DNA of 64,000 nt from Nocardioides daeguensis (GCF_019192965.1 NZ_JAHTKU010000027.1:1-64000); one strand, 5' to 3'; positions 1-9,119 are shown, counted from the first letter of the stretch. Numbers and translations are program-made. Notes: generated by a model from the sequence alone, not told the origin.

Positions 1-117
1 CAACACACTCAACAACACCAAAACAAACACTGTGTTGGTGCCGCGTCCACGATGAAGATCCAACCCCGACCACGCCATGCGTGGGAGCCCAGCAACGGGT
101 CCACAGGGGTTCATAGA

Positions 118-235
118 GTTACGGCGGCCATAGCGGCAGGGAAACACCCGGTCCCATCCCGAACCCGGAAGTTAAGCCTGCCAGCGCCGATGGTACTGCA
201 ACCGAGAGGATGTGGGAGAGTAGGACGCCGCCGGA
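118..235 (+). rRNA. rrf: 5S ribosomal RNA
   Basis: The sequence carries the actinobacterial 5S core (CCCGAACCCGGAAGTTAAG) with complementary ends: GGCGGC near the 5' end pairs with GCCGCC near the 3' end. The length is about 118 nt. It is the last gene of an rRNA operon whose 23S gene lies before the window. Bases 1-117 are the 23S-5S spacer. The ends are set by helix I pairing and could be off by a few bases. Confidence 0.95.
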
Positions 236-245
236 CAAACATTGG

Positions 246-287
246 CTCAGGGCCAGCACCTTCGGGTGCTGGCCCTGAGTGCTTTTT
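246..287 (+). terminator. Rho-independent terminator of the rRNA operon
   Basis: A perfect 15-bp stem (246-260 with 265-279) closes on a TTCG tetraloop and is followed by TGCTTTTTCC. It lies just after 5S and is the clearest intrinsic terminator in the window. The stretch 288-465 after it shows no gene. Confidence 0.93.
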
Positions 288-465
288 CCTGCCATCGGCG
301 AGTCCCACGCGTGCTTGTCCACGCCGTTGTTCATCCCCAAGGCCCGGGTGAAGGGCTGTTGTCCACAGCCCGCCGGACGTCGTGCCGGCTGTGTCGGAAC
401 CGGTATGCACCATCGTGGGACGGGCGAGCCGACCAGGCGCGCCGCGGAACGCGAGGTGGTCGCAG

Positions 466-834
466 ATGGCGAACGAGCACGGAGAGAGCTGCGAGACGGC
501 GAATGTGGTGCGGCTCAGCGGGCGGCTGGCAGCCGATCCGGAGGAACGAGTGCTGCCGAGTGGCGATCGACTCTGGACATGCCGGGTGGTCGTGCCTCGT
601 GCCGAGGTCCGCACGCTGGCATCCGGGCGCAAGGGACCGTCGGTCGATGTGATCGACCTGGCGGGGTGGTCGGCGAGGGTGCGTCGGTCCATGCGGACCT
701 GGCACGCCGGCGACGTCGTCGGGGTCGAGGGCGCGCTGCGGCGGCGCTTCTACCGGGCCGGCGGCAACACGTCGTCGCGGATGGAGGTCGAGGTCACGAG
801 CGGTCGGCTGCTGCGTCGCGCAGTGAACGGATGA
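466..834 (+). CDS. Single-stranded DNA-binding (SSB) family protein, short
   Basis: A 122-residue OB-fold protein of the SSB family. The opening VRLSGRLAADPEERVLPSGD matches the start of the SSB fold, followed by the WTCRVVV strand, a VIDLAGWSARVR segment and a GDVVGVEGALRRRFYR segment. It ends directly after the fold and lacks the glycine-rich linker and acidic C-terminal tip by which housekeeping SSB recruits partners, so it is probably an accessory SSB. ATG 466 is chosen because a GAGGTGG Shine-Dalgarno lies about 8 nt upstream; an in-frame upstream start at 382 has no such support. The 3' end overlaps the convergent DUF1015 gene by 41 nt. Confidence 0.8.
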   Translation: MANEHGESCETANVVRLSGRLAADPEERVLPSGDRLWTCRVVVPRAEVRTLASGRKGPSVDVIDLAGWSARVRRSMRTWHAGDVVGVEGALRRRFYRAGGNTSSRMEVEVTSGRLLRRAVNG

Positions 835-1945
835 GCACGCCGAGGCTCGGTTTCGGCTGGAAGGAGGTGGCCTTCTCGGGGAGCAGCCGGTCCGCCTCGG
901 CGATCCGGAGCACCAGGTCGACCGATGGCGCCGGCATGAGCACGGCGATCGTGTCGGGCCGCGCGCTGTCGAGGGCCTCATCGACCGTGTGGTGGTAGGT
1001 GATCGCCGCGGGTCCGTGGGGGAGCGCGGGGACGATCCTGAGGTGGAGCGCCTCGACCGCGGCCTCGTCCGGCGCGACGTCGAGGCCGACGACCGCCCAG
1101 CGCTCGCCGTCGGTTGCGGCGAGGCGTGCCGAGGACAGCGCTGCGACAGCGTCAGCCTGGTTCTGCTCGCGGTACTCGAGGCCGAGGGTCTCCGCCGCAT
1201 CACGCAGGTCGTCGAGCGACGTCCCGGAGAAGGTGCGGTGGATCGGGCCGAGGAAGAGGGGCGTGTCGGTCTGGTCGACCAGCATCGCGAGACCCAGGTC
1301 CGTGGGACGGGGGCCGTCGGGGTGGCCGACGCGGCGGCGCTGGAGCCTGAGGTAGGCCGCGTACCGGTGGTGGCCGTCGGCGATCAGCGCGCGGCTCTCG
1401 GCCAGCTCCGCGGTGATGGTGGCGAGTGTCTCGGGGGAGCGCTCGGCCCAGATCCGGTGCTCCTGGCCGCCTCTGTCGGTGAAGGCGTGGTCCGGCTCGC
1501 GACGGGCGATCTCGGCGAGGACCTCACGCAGGCGGTCGGTGCCCTGGTGCACGAGCAGGATCGGCGCGGGGTTGAGCTGCATCTCGTCCATCCGGTCGGC
1601 GAGCTCGTCGGCCTGGACGGGATGGATGCCCTCGTGCGGCAGGACCGCGCGGTCCTCGGCCCGAGCGGCACGGCGTGACACGTCCAGCGCGCCGACCAGG
1701 CCGCGCACGGTCATCCCGTTGGCGGTGTACTCGTGGAGATACAACGCGGGTGCGGTGTCCGCGGTGACCAGACCCCGCGTCTGCCAGCGCAGGAGGCGCG
1801 CGGAGACGTCCTTGTAGGGGCGCGCGAAGGCGCGTCCGGTGCTCGGGTTGCCCACGCGGGCGGGGGTGAGCATCAGCGCAGCGAACGGCTCGAGACGCAA
1901 CGGACCGGCCACGTAGGGCGGGGTCACGAGGGTGGTTGCGTCCAT
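794..1945 (-). CDS. DUF1015 family protein
   Basis: A 383-residue protein of the DUF1015 family, typically about 400 residues and of uncertain biochemical role. Family-typical segments seen are PPYVAGPLRLEPFAALMLTP at the N terminus, GRAFARPYKD, YLHEYTANGMTVRGLVG, the VLPHEGIHP block and the ALIADGHHRYAAYLRLQ block. It is divergent from the HAD phosphatase at 1996 with 50 bp between them. A TACGAT hexamer (complement of 1952-1957) lies exactly 6 nt from its ATG, so its mRNA is probably leaderless. No specific reaction is assigned. Confidence 0.9.
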   Translation of the reverse strand: MDATTLVTPPYVAGPLRLEPFAALMLTPARVGNPSTGRAFARPYKDVSARLLRWQTRGLVTADTAPALYLHEYTANGMTVRGLVGALDVSRRAARAEDRAVLPHEGIHPVQADELADRMDEMQLNPAPILLVHQGTDRLREVLAEIARREPDHAFTDRGGQEHRIWAERSPETLATITAELAESRALIADGHHRYAAYLRLQRRRVGHPDGPRPTDLGLAMLVDQTDTPLFLGPIHRTFSGTSLDDLRDAAETLGLEYREQNQADAVAALSSARLAATDGERWAVVGLDVAPDEAAVEALHLRIVPALPHGPAAITYHHTVDEALDSARPDTIAVLMPAPSVDLVLRIAEADRLLPEKATSFQPKPSLGVLIRSLRDAAADRS

Positions 1946-1995
1946 CAGGGCATCGTACGGAGCCGACGGTCGCGGGTGCTGGCAAGGTGGGGCAC

Positions 1996-3018
1996 GTGTT
2001 GCTCACATCCGCACAGCCCCTGACCGAGGCCTACGACCTGGCGATGCTCGACCTGGACGGCGTCGTCTACATCGGGCACGAGGCGGTCGACGGCGCGGCC
2101 GGCCACATCAGCAGCGCGCGAGCGGCCGGGATGCGCGTCGCGTTCATCACCAACAACGCGTCACGGTCCGCCGCTGTGGTCGCCGAGCACCTGCGCGACC
2201 TGGGGGTGGCGGCGCGGCCGAGCGACGTGGTGACCAGCGCCCAGGCGGCGGCCCGGCTGCTGGCCGAGCGCTTCGGCGCGGGCGCCCGGGTCGTCTGCCT
2301 CGGCGGTCCGGGTCTGCAGAGCGCCCTCGACGAGATGGGGCTGGTGGCCGTCGACGTCGAGGCCGAGGCGGTGGCGGTCGTGAGCGGGTACGGGCCGGAG
2401 CTGTTGTGGCGCGACATCATGCATGCCGCGGTCCGGATCCGCGGAGGGCTGCCGTGGGTGGCCACCAACACCGACCTGACCATCCCGACCGGGTACGGCG
2501 TCGCGCCCGGGCACGGCGTGCTCGTCGAGATGGTCGAGCGCTTCGCCGGGATGACCCCGGACGTGGCCGGGAAGCCGGCGCGACCTCTCCTCGACGAGAC
2601 GGTACGACGGGTGGGCGGTCGGCGCCCGCTCATGGTCGGGGACCGGCTCGACACCGACATCGAGGGGGCGCGCAACGCCGGCGTCGACTCGCTGCTGGTG
2701 CTGACCGGCGTGACCGGGCTCGCCGAGCTGGTGGCGGCCGGTCCGAGGGAGCGGCCGACCTACCTCGCGGCGGACCTCGGCGGGCTGACGCTGGCGCATG
2801 CGGCGCCGGAGCGGGTCGGAGGTGGCTGGCAGCTGGGCGGCTGGCACGGTCGGGTGGCGCACGGGCGGCTCGAGGTGGAGCAGACCCGTGCCGACGCAGC
2901 CCAGGACGACTGGTGGCGGGTGGTGGCGGCGGCCGCGTGGGAGCACCGGGACCGGGCTGGAGCGGTGCCGGACATCACCGCGGCACGGGTCCCCGGAACC
3001 GGTGCGCGGGCGCGGTAG
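1996..3018 (+). CDS. HAD superfamily hydrolase, subfamily IIA (NagD/PNPase-like)
   Basis: A 340-residue phosphatase of HAD subfamily IIA. Motif I is LDLDGVVYIG (nucleophile and acid/base Asp), motif II is FITNNASRS, the cap follows, the lysine region is AGKPARPLLDETV, and motif IV is MVGDRLDTDIEGARNAG. The C-terminal 80 residues after the HAD core are an actinobacterial extension. GTG 1996 is preferred over an in-frame ATG at 1936 because AAGGTGGGG precedes it and the family begins shortly before motif I. It heads the conserved run leading to tlyA (compare Rv1692-Rv1694). The physiological substrate is unknown. Confidence 0.88.
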   Translation: MLLTSAQPLTEAYDLAMLDLDGVVYIGHEAVDGAAGHISSARAAGMRVAFITNNASRSAAVVAEHLRDLGVAARPSDVVTSAQAAARLLAERFGAGARVVCLGGPGLQSALDEMGLVAVDVEAEAVAVVSGYGPELLWRDIMHAAVRIRGGLPWVATNTDLTIPTGYGVAPGHGVLVEMVERFAGMTPDVAGKPARPLLDETVRRVGGRRPLMVGDRLDTDIEGARNAGVDSLLVLTGVTGLAELVAAGPRERPTYLAADLGGLTLAHAAPERVGGGWQLGGWHGRVAHGRLEVEQTRADAAQDDWWRVVAAAAWEHRDRAGAVPDITAARVPGTGARAR

Positions 3019-3027
3019 CCTCGGGCC

Positions 3028-3210
3028 ATGACCGAGGTACCTGCTCCGGCGCCCACGCCGACCGGGATCGATGCCGTCGACCGGGTGCTCAACCTCGTCG
3101 CGGGTCTCGCCGAGCGTCCGCTCGAGGAGCACGCGGGCGTGCTGGAGGAGGCGCACGGCGAGCTCCGGCGCACCCTGGACCACCCGCCGGCCGCTCCGGC
3201 CGTCTCCTAG
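3028..3210 (+). CDS. Small conserved hypothetical protein upstream of tlyA
   Basis: A 60-residue acidic protein with a Pro/Ala-rich start and an amphipathic helix-forming middle (VDRVLNLVAGLAERPLEEHA). Small proteins of this kind occur between the HAD phosphatase and tlyA in other actinobacteria. TAGCCT at 3016-3021 lies 6 nt from the ATG, suggesting a leaderless start. Its TAG stop shares one base with the GTG of tlyA, so the two are translationally coupled. No function can be assigned. Confidence 0.68.
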   Translation: MTEVPAPAPTPTGIDAVDRVLNLVAGLAERPLEEHAGVLEEAHGELRRTLDHPPAAPAVS

Positions 3211-4043
3211 TGCCGCCGCGCCGCCTGCGCCTCGACGCGGAGCTGGTCCGCCGCGGGCTGGCGCCGTCGCGCGAGCGCGCCGCCCAGCTCATCGCCGAGG
3301 GCCGGGTGAAGGTCGCCGGAGCGGTGGCGTCCAAGCCGGCCACCGGCGTGACGACCGATGTCGCGATCGTGGTCAAGGAGGGCGAGAACGGGCCGGACTA
3401 CGTCTCGCGCGGCGCCCACAAGCTGGTGGGCGCGCTGGCTGCGTTCACCCCGCTCGGCCTGCGGGTCGAGGGGCGGCGCTGTCTCGACGCCGGAGCGTCG
3501 ACGGGCGGGTTCACCGACGTCCTGCTCCGCGCCGGCGCCGCGGAGGTCGTGGCGGTCGACGTCGGGTACGGGCAGCTGCACTGGTCGCTGCAGCAGCACG
3601 AGAAGGTCGTCGTCCACGACCGGACGAACGTGCGGACCCTCACCGCCGACGACATCGGGGGCCCGGTGGACCTCGTCGTCGGCGACCTGTCGTTCATCTC
3701 GCTCACCTTGGTCCTGGACGCGCTGCTGGGGGTGACCCGGCCCGACGGCGACCTGGCGCTGATGGTCAAGCCGCAGTTCGAGGTCGGCAAGGACCGGCTG
3801 GGCAAGGGCGGCGTGGTCCGCGACCCGGAGCTGTGGGTGGAGACGGTGCTGGGGGTCGCGCACGCGGCGGCAGCGCGCGGGTGGGGGGCCCGGGCGGTGA
3901 CGGTGAGCCCGCTACCGGGCCCGTCGGGCAACGTGGAGTTCTTCGTGTGGCTGCGTCACGGTGCGGCGACGATCGACGACGAGTCCATGGCGGCGATCGT
4001 GCGGCGCGGTACGTCGGACCCGGATGAGAAGGTGGATCCATGA
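3210..4043 (+). CDS. tlyA: TlyA family rRNA 2'-O-methyltransferase
   Basis: A 277-residue protein with an N-terminal S4 RNA-binding domain (RLRLDAELVRRGLAPSRERA and following) and a C-terminal FtsJ-like Rossmann methyltransferase. SAM motif I is DAGASTGGFTDVLL, followed by DVGYGQLHW, the DLSFISLT block and VKPQFEVG. In mycobacteria TlyA methylates 16S C1409 and 23S C1920 and is needed for capreomycin sensitivity. The GTG start overlaps the previous stop (TAGTG). ATGA overlap with nadK downstream indicates one operon. Confidence 0.95.
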   Translation: MPPRRLRLDAELVRRGLAPSRERAAQLIAEGRVKVAGAVASKPATGVTTDVAIVVKEGENGPDYVSRGAHKLVGALAAFTPLGLRVEGRRCLDAGASTGGFTDVLLRAGAAEVVAVDVGYGQLHWSLQQHEKVVVHDRTNVRTLTADDIGGPVDLVVGDLSFISLTLVLDALLGVTRPDGDLALMVKPQFEVGKDRLGKGGVVRDPELWVETVLGVAHAAAARGWGARAVTVSPLPGPSGNVEFFVWLRHGAATIDDESMAAIVRRGTSDPDEKVDP

Positions 4044-5005
4044 CGTCGGCGACCAGCGCGACCGCGCGCCGGGTGCTCGTGCTCGCCCACACCGGGCGGT
4101 CCGAGGCCCGCGACGTCGCACGATCCTTCGTCAAGGAGCTGACCGGCCACGGCATCGTGGTCCGGCTGCTGCGGCACGAGGCCGACGACCTCGACCTGGT
4201 GCCGGAGGACTACGTCCCGGCCGTCGAGCTGACCGACTCCGAGTCCGACGCCAGCCATGGCTGCGAGCTGACCGTCGTCATCGGTGGTGACGGGAGCATC
4301 CTGCGTGCCGCCGAGGTGACTCACCAACGCTCGACGCCGGTGCTGGGCGTCAACCTGGGGCACGTCGGCTTCCTTGCCGAGGCCGAGCACGAGGACGTCG
4401 CGGCGACGATCGAGGCGATCGTCGAGCAGCGCTACACCACCGAGGACCGGCTCACTCTCGACGTGAAGGCGTACGTCGACGGCGCGCTCGTGTACTCGAC
4501 CTTCGCCGTGAACGAGGCCAGCGTGGAGAAGGCGGCCCGGGAGCGGATGCTGGAGGTGGTCGTCGAGATCGACGACCGGCCGCTGTCGCGATGGGGCTGC
4601 GACGGGGTCGTGTGCGCGACGCCGACCGGCTCGACGGCCTACAACTTCAGCGCGGGCGGGCCGATCGTGTGGCCCCAGGTCGAGGCGCTGTGCATCGTCC
4701 CGCTCAGCGCCCATGCGCTGTTCGCCCGGCCGATGGTGGTCGCTCCGTCGTCGGTGATCGCGATCGAGGTGCTCGAGGGAAACCAGGGTTCCGGGGTGCT
4801 GTGGTGCGACGGTCGGCGCAGTGTCGACCTGCCGCCGGGCGCCCGGATCGAGGTCAGTCGCGGGCAACGGCCGGTCCGGCTGGTCCGGCTGCACTCGGCG
4901 CCGTTCACCGACCGGCTGGTGGCGAAGTTCGGACTGTCGGTCGAGGGCTGGCGTGGAGCGGCGGAGCAGCGCCGCCAGGCGCGGGCGCGGGGAGAGGACG
5001 CATGA
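4040..5005 (+). CDS. nadK: NAD kinase
   Basis: A 321-residue NAD kinase that phosphorylates NAD to NADP in the cytoplasm. The GGDGS motif is in VVIGGDGSILRAAEV. NLGHVGFLAE and the ATPTGSTAYNFSAGGP nucleotide-binding segment follow. Length and motif order are typical of PpnK. It sits between tlyA and recN with 4-bp ATGA overlaps on both sides, the arrangement conserved in mycobacteria and streptomycetes. Confidence 0.97.
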   Translation: MTSATSATARRVLVLAHTGRSEARDVARSFVKELTGHGIVVRLLRHEADDLDLVPEDYVPAVELTDSESDASHGCELTVVIGGDGSILRAAEVTHQRSTPVLGVNLGHVGFLAEAEHEDVAATIEAIVEQRYTTEDRLTLDVKAYVDGALVYSTFAVNEASVEKAARERMLEVVVEIDDRPLSRWGCDGVVCATPTGSTAYNFSAGGPIVWPQVEALCIVPLSAHALFARPMVVAPSSVIAIEVLEGNQGSGVLWCDGRRSVDLPPGARIEVSRGQRPVRLVRLHSAPFTDRLVAKFGLSVEGWRGAAEQRRQARARGEDA

Positions 5006-6756
5006 TCGAGGAGATCCGGATCAGCTCGCTCGGGGTCATCGACTCCTCGACCCTCGAGCTGGGCCCCGGCCTGACCGTCATCACCGGTGAGACCGGCGCG
5101 GGCAAGACCATGGTCGTGACCGCGCTCGGGCTGCTGCTGGGGGGACGGGCCGACAGCGGTGCGGTGCGCGCCGGTGCCAAGCAGGCGCGGGTCGAGGGAC
5201 TGGTCGCCGCGAAGGCGCTGCCCCAGCTGGTCAGTGCGGTCGAGGAGGCCGGCGGCGAGGCCGAGGACGGCGGGGTCGTGCTGGCCCGCAACGTGAGTGC
5301 CGAGGGCCGGTCCCGGGCGTTCGCGGGGGGTGCGGCCGTCCCGGTCGCCACGCTCGCCGAGCTCGCCGAGCCGCTGGTCGCGGTCCACGGCCAGTCCGAC
5401 CAGCACCGGCTGCTCAAGGCGCAGACCCAGCGGCACGCGCTCGACCGGTTCGGGGGCCTCGACAAGCTGCTCGCGGCCTACACCAAGATCCACGACCGGC
5501 TGGTCGCCACCGAGCGCGAGCTGGCCGAGGTCGTCGCCACGGCGCGGGAGCGGGCGCGGGAGGCCGACGTGCTGCGCTTCGGTGTCGACGAGGTCGCCGC
5601 GGTGGCTCCGCAGCCGGGCGAGGACGCGGAGCTCGCCGCCGAGGAGGCGCGGCTGGGGCACGCCGACACGTTGCGGGGTGCGGCCGAGCAGGCACGCGAG
5701 GCGCTGTCGAGCGAGCACGGCTCGCCCGACGCGCTGGCGGCCGTCGCGGCCGCACGCGGCCTGCTGGAGAGCGTTCGCGACCATGACCCCGAGGCGGCCG
5801 CGCTCGCCGACCGGGTGGCCGAGGTGAGCTATCTGCTGTCCGACGTGGCGGCCGACGTGGCGTCGTACGCCGCCCGGATCGACACGGACCCGACCCGGCT
5901 GGCAGCGGTGTCGGAGCGACGGGCGGCACTGACCGGCCTGACCCGCAAGTACGGCGACACGGTCGAGGAGGTGCTGGCGTGGGCGGAGACGTCGGCGATG
6001 CGGCTGCTCGACCTCGACTCGACCGACGAGCAGATCGTGGAGCTCACGGCGCGGTCCGCGCAGCTGCGCGCCGACCTCGCGGCGGCGGGCAGCAAGCTCA
6101 GCGAGGCGCGGGTGAAGGCCGCGAGCCGGCTGGGCACGGCCGTCTCCGACGAGCTCACCCTGCTGGCGATGCCGCACGCCGTGGTGACCATCCGGGTCTC
6201 ACCGCGCGCGGCCGAGGCGCCGAGCGACCCGGAGCACCCGCCGGCCGACCTGCTGCAGGTGGGGGAGCGGTGGGTGCGGTTCGGGCGCAGCGGGCTCGAC
6301 GAGGTCGAGTTCCTGCTCGCCGCCAACACCGGTTCCGAGCCGCGTGCCCTGCACAAGGGCGCCTCGGGCGGTGAGCTGTCCCGGGTGATGCTCGCGGTCG
6401 AGGTCTGCCTCGCCGGCACCAGCCCGGTGCCCACGTTCGTGTTCGACGAGGTCGACTCGGGCGTCGGCGGCGCGGCCGCGGTCGAGATCGGACGGCGACT
6501 GGCCAAGCTGGCCGAGGACGCCCAGGTGCTGGTCGTCACCCACCTGCCGCAGGTCGCGGCCTTCGCCGACCGCCACGTGCTGGTCGAGAAGTCCAGCGAC
6601 GGTTCGGTGACCAGCTCGGGCCTGGTCACCCTCGACGACGCGGGCCGGGAGCGGGAGCTCTCCCGCATGCTGGCCGGCCTCGCCGAGTCCGACACCGCCC
6701 TCGCCCACGCCCGCGAGCTGCTCGAGCTGGCGCGAAACGCCCCGCGAGCACGGTGA
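5002..6756 (+). CDS. recN: DNA repair protein RecN
   Basis: A 584-residue SMC-like ATPase of double-strand-break repair. Walker A is GETGAGKT near residue 33, an alpha-helical arm fills the middle, the signature region is KGASGGELSRVMLAVEV, and Walker B is VFDEVDSGVGG. The length is usual for RecN. Translation starts at an ATG overlapping the nadK stop. No LexA box is visible nearby, so it appears to be expressed with the operon rather than separately by SOS. The steA and mctB homologues that follow recN in mycobacteria are absent here. Confidence 0.96.
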   Translation: MIEEIRISSLGVIDSSTLELGPGLTVITGETGAGKTMVVTALGLLLGGRADSGAVRAGAKQARVEGLVAAKALPQLVSAVEEAGGEAEDGGVVLARNVSAEGRSRAFAGGAAVPVATLAELAEPLVAVHGQSDQHRLLKAQTQRHALDRFGGLDKLLAAYTKIHDRLVATERELAEVVATARERAREADVLRFGVDEVAAVAPQPGEDAELAAEEARLGHADTLRGAAEQAREALSSEHGSPDALAAVAAARGLLESVRDHDPEAAALADRVAEVSYLLSDVAADVASYAARIDTDPTRLAAVSERRAALTGLTRKYGDTVEEVLAWAETSAMRLLDLDSTDEQIVELTARSAQLRADLAAAGSKLSEARVKAASRLGTAVSDELTLLAMPHAVVTIRVSPRAAEAPSDPEHPPADLLQVGERWVRFGRSGLDEVEFLLAANTGSEPRALHKGASGGELSRVMLAVEVCLAGTSPVPTFVFDEVDSGVGGAAAVEIGRRLAKLAEDAQVLVVTHLPQVAAFADRHVLVEKSSDGSVTSSGLVTLDDAGRERELSRMLAGLAESDTALAHARELLELARNAPRAR

Positions 6757-6773
6757 ATCAGCCCGACATGACG

Positions 6774-6779
6774 TAGCAT
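6774..6779 (+). promoter_or_regulatory. -10 element (TAGCAT) of pyrG
   Basis: TAGCAT lies 8 nt before the pyrG GTG within the 31-bp recN-pyrG gap. Its position predicts transcription starting at or very near the start codon. No strong -35 is visible. Confidence 0.55.
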
Positions 6780-6787
6780 GGAATCCC

Positions 6788-8503
6788 GTGAACACGGCGC
6801 CCGGTAGCGGACAGATTCGGCAGGCAAAGCACGTCTTCGTCACCGGAGGCGTCGCCTCCTCGCTGGGCAAGGGACTCACTGCCTCCAGCCTCGGTCGACT
6901 GCTGCGCTCGCGCGGACTGCGGGTCACGATGCAGAAGCTCGACCCGTACCTCAACGTCGACCCCGGCACGATGAACCCGTTCCAGCACGGCGAGGTGTTC
7001 GTCACCAACGACGGCGCCGAGACCGACCTCGACATCGGTCACTACGAGCGCTTCTTGGACACCGACCTCAACCAGATCGCCAACGTCACCACCGGGCAGG
7101 TCTACTCCTCGGTGATCGCCAAGGAGCGCCGCGGCGACTACCTCGGCGACACGGTCCAGGTGATCCCGCACATCACCAACGAGATCAAGGAACGGATCCT
7201 CGCGATGGGCCACGGCGACGAGCCCGTGGACGTGGTCATCACCGAGATCGGTGGCACCGTCGGCGACATCGAGTCGCTGCCGTTCCTCGAGGCCGCGCGC
7301 CAGGTCCGCCACGACATCGGCCGCGACAACTGCTTCTTCCTGCACGTCTCACTGGTGCCGTTCATCGGCCCCTCGGGCGAGCTGAAGACCAAGCCCACCC
7401 AGCACTCGGTCGCCGCGCTGCGCCAGGTCGGCATCCAGCCCGACGCCGTGGTCTGCCGCGCGGACCGCGAGCTTCCGGAGAGCATCAAGAAGAAGATCTC
7501 GCTGATGTGCGACGTCGACCAGGAAGCCGTGGTCACCGCGCCCGACGCGCCGTCGATCTACGACATCCCGAAGGTGCTGCACCGCCAGGGCCTCGACGCG
7601 TACGTCGTACGCCGGCTCAACCTGCCCTTCCGCGACGTCGACTGGACGATCTGGGACGACCTGCTCCGCCGGGTGCACCACCCGAAGGAGGACGTCACGA
7701 TCGCGCTGGTCGGCAAGTACATCGACCTGCACGACGCCTACCTGTCGGTCACCGAGGCGCTGCGCGCCGGCGGCTTCGCGCACGAGGCGAAGGTGCACAT
7801 CCGCTGGGTGGCCTCCGACGAGTGCGAGACCCAGGCCGGGGCGGCCAAGCACCTCTCCGACGTCGACGCGATCTGCGTCCCGGGCGGCTTCGGCATCCGC
7901 GGCCTCGAGGGCAAGCTCGGCGCGCTCACCTACGCGCGCCACAACAAGATCCCGACGCTCGGCTTGTGCCTGGGCCTGCAGTCGATGGTGATCGAGTACG
8001 CCCGCACCGAGCTCGGCCTCACCAAGGCCGGCTCGACCGAGTTCGACCCGGACACCCCGGAGCCGGTCATCGCGACGATGGAGGAGCAGAAGTCGATCGT
8101 CGAGGGTGCCGGCGACCTGGGCGGAACCATGCGCCTGGGCCTCTACCCGGCCCACCTCAAGGCCGGCACGATCGCCCGTGAGGTCTACGGCGCCGAGGTG
8201 ATCGAGGAGCGGCACCGCCACCGCTACGAGGTCAACAACGCCTACCGGGCCCAGCTCGAGGAGGCCGGCCTGGTCTTCTCCGGCCTCAACGACGAGCTCG
8301 ACCTGGTCGAGTTCGTCGAGCTGCCGCGCGAGGTGCACCCCTACTACATCGGCACCCAGGCCCACCCCGAGCTGCGCTCGCGGCCGACCCGTCCGCACCC
8401 GCTGTTCGCGGGCCTGGTCGGCGCGGCGATCAAGCGCCAGCGCGAGACCCGGCTCGAGATCGACGACACCCACCTGCACGCCGAGCCCACCGACGACGAG
8501 TGA
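6788..8503 (+). CDS. pyrG: CTP synthase (glutamine-hydrolysing)
   Basis: A 571-residue enzyme that aminates UTP to CTP using glutamine. The N-terminal synthetase domain shows HVFVTGGVASSLGKGLTASS, KLDPYLNVDPGTMNP and EIGGTVGDIES. The C-terminal class I glutamine amidotransferase domain has the nucleophile in GLCLGLQS and the C-terminal HPE motif (AQAHPELRS). Length and architecture are standard. Start GTG 6788 is supported by the TAGCAT 8 nt upstream. The NUDIX gene follows 10 nt later, probably in the same transcript. Confidence 0.98.
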   Translation: MNTAPGSGQIRQAKHVFVTGGVASSLGKGLTASSLGRLLRSRGLRVTMQKLDPYLNVDPGTMNPFQHGEVFVTNDGAETDLDIGHYERFLDTDLNQIANVTTGQVYSSVIAKERRGDYLGDTVQVIPHITNEIKERILAMGHGDEPVDVVITEIGGTVGDIESLPFLEAARQVRHDIGRDNCFFLHVSLVPFIGPSGELKTKPTQHSVAALRQVGIQPDAVVCRADRELPESIKKKISLMCDVDQEAVVTAPDAPSIYDIPKVLHRQGLDAYVVRRLNLPFRDVDWTIWDDLLRRVHHPKEDVTIALVGKYIDLHDAYLSVTEALRAGGFAHEAKVHIRWVASDECETQAGAAKHLSDVDAICVPGGFGIRGLEGKLGALTYARHNKIPTLGLCLGLQSMVIEYARTELGLTKAGSTEFDPDTPEPVIATMEEQKSIVEGAGDLGGTMRLGLYPAHLKAGTIAREVYGAEVIEERHRHRYEVNNAYRAQLEEAGLVFSGLNDELDLVEFVELPREVHPYYIGTQAHPELRSRPTRPHPLFAGLVGAAIKRQRETRLEIDDTHLHAEPTDDE

Positions 8504-8513
8504 GCGCGCGCCG

Positions 8514-9119
8514 GTGCCGGAGCTGACCCCGCTGCGCGACGTCCCCGAGTCCTGGCCGGTCGAGGACAGCGTCGACCTGCACCGTGACGGGTGGGTCGTC
8601 GCGTTCCGCTCCGACCGGATCCGTCGTCCGGGAGCCGAGCACGAGGAGCCGTTCCGGCGCCTCGTCCTCGAGCACCCCGGGGCGGCGGTCGTCCTCGCGA
8701 TCGACGACGACGACCGGGTGCTGTGCCTCAAGCAGTACCGGCACCCGGCGCAGTCCCGGCTCGTCGAGCTGCCCGCCGGCGTGATCGACCACCCGGGTGA
8801 GGACCCGGAGGAGGTCGGACGACGTGAGCTGCGCGAGGAGGCGGCGCTGGCCGCCGAGCGGTGGACCCACCTGCTCTCGACGCTCAGCTCGCCCGGCTAC
8901 TCCGCGGAGCGGATCCACTACTACCTCGCCGAGGGGCTCTCGCCCGCCGACCGGGGCGACTTCGAGCTGCGCCACGAGGAGGCGGACCTCGAAGTGCTGT
9001 GGGTGCCGTTCGCCGACCTGGTCGACGCGATCCTCGCCGGTGACGTCACCGACGGTCCCGTGGTCCAGGCGGTGCTCGCGGTCCAGGTACGCCGGCACCG
9101 GGAGGCCGCCCGTGGTTGA
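8514..9119 (+). CDS. NUDIX hydrolase, probable ADP-ribose pyrophosphatase
   Basis: A 201-residue protein whose NUDIX box runs from GVIDHPGEDPEEVGRRELREE, close to the GX5EX7REUXEEXGU pattern but ending REEAAL rather than having the usual final Gly. VLCLKQYRHPAQSRLVELPAG before it and SSPGYSAERIHYYLAEGL after it are typical of ADP-ribose pyrophosphatases. A NUDIX gene at this place after pyrG matches Rv1700 and Streptomyces. It probably cleaves ADP-ribose to AMP and ribose 5-phosphate; other sugar nucleotides remain possible. The 3' end overlaps the Lrp gene by 8 bp. Confidence 0.9.
   Translation: MPELTPLRDVPESWPVEDSVDLHRDGWVVAFRSDRIRRPGAEHEEPFRRLVLEHPGAAVVLAIDDDDRVLCLKQYRHPAQSRLVELPAGVIDHPGEDPEEVGRRELREEAALAAERWTHLLSTLSSPGYSAERIHYYLAEGLSPADRGDFELRHEEADLEVLWVPFADLVDAILAGDVTDGPVVQAVLAVQVRRHREAARG

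Noticed and set aside
52..351. Open frame across the 5S rRNA and terminator
   Set aside because: It overlaps an rRNA gene and its terminator hairpin and has no ribosome-binding site.
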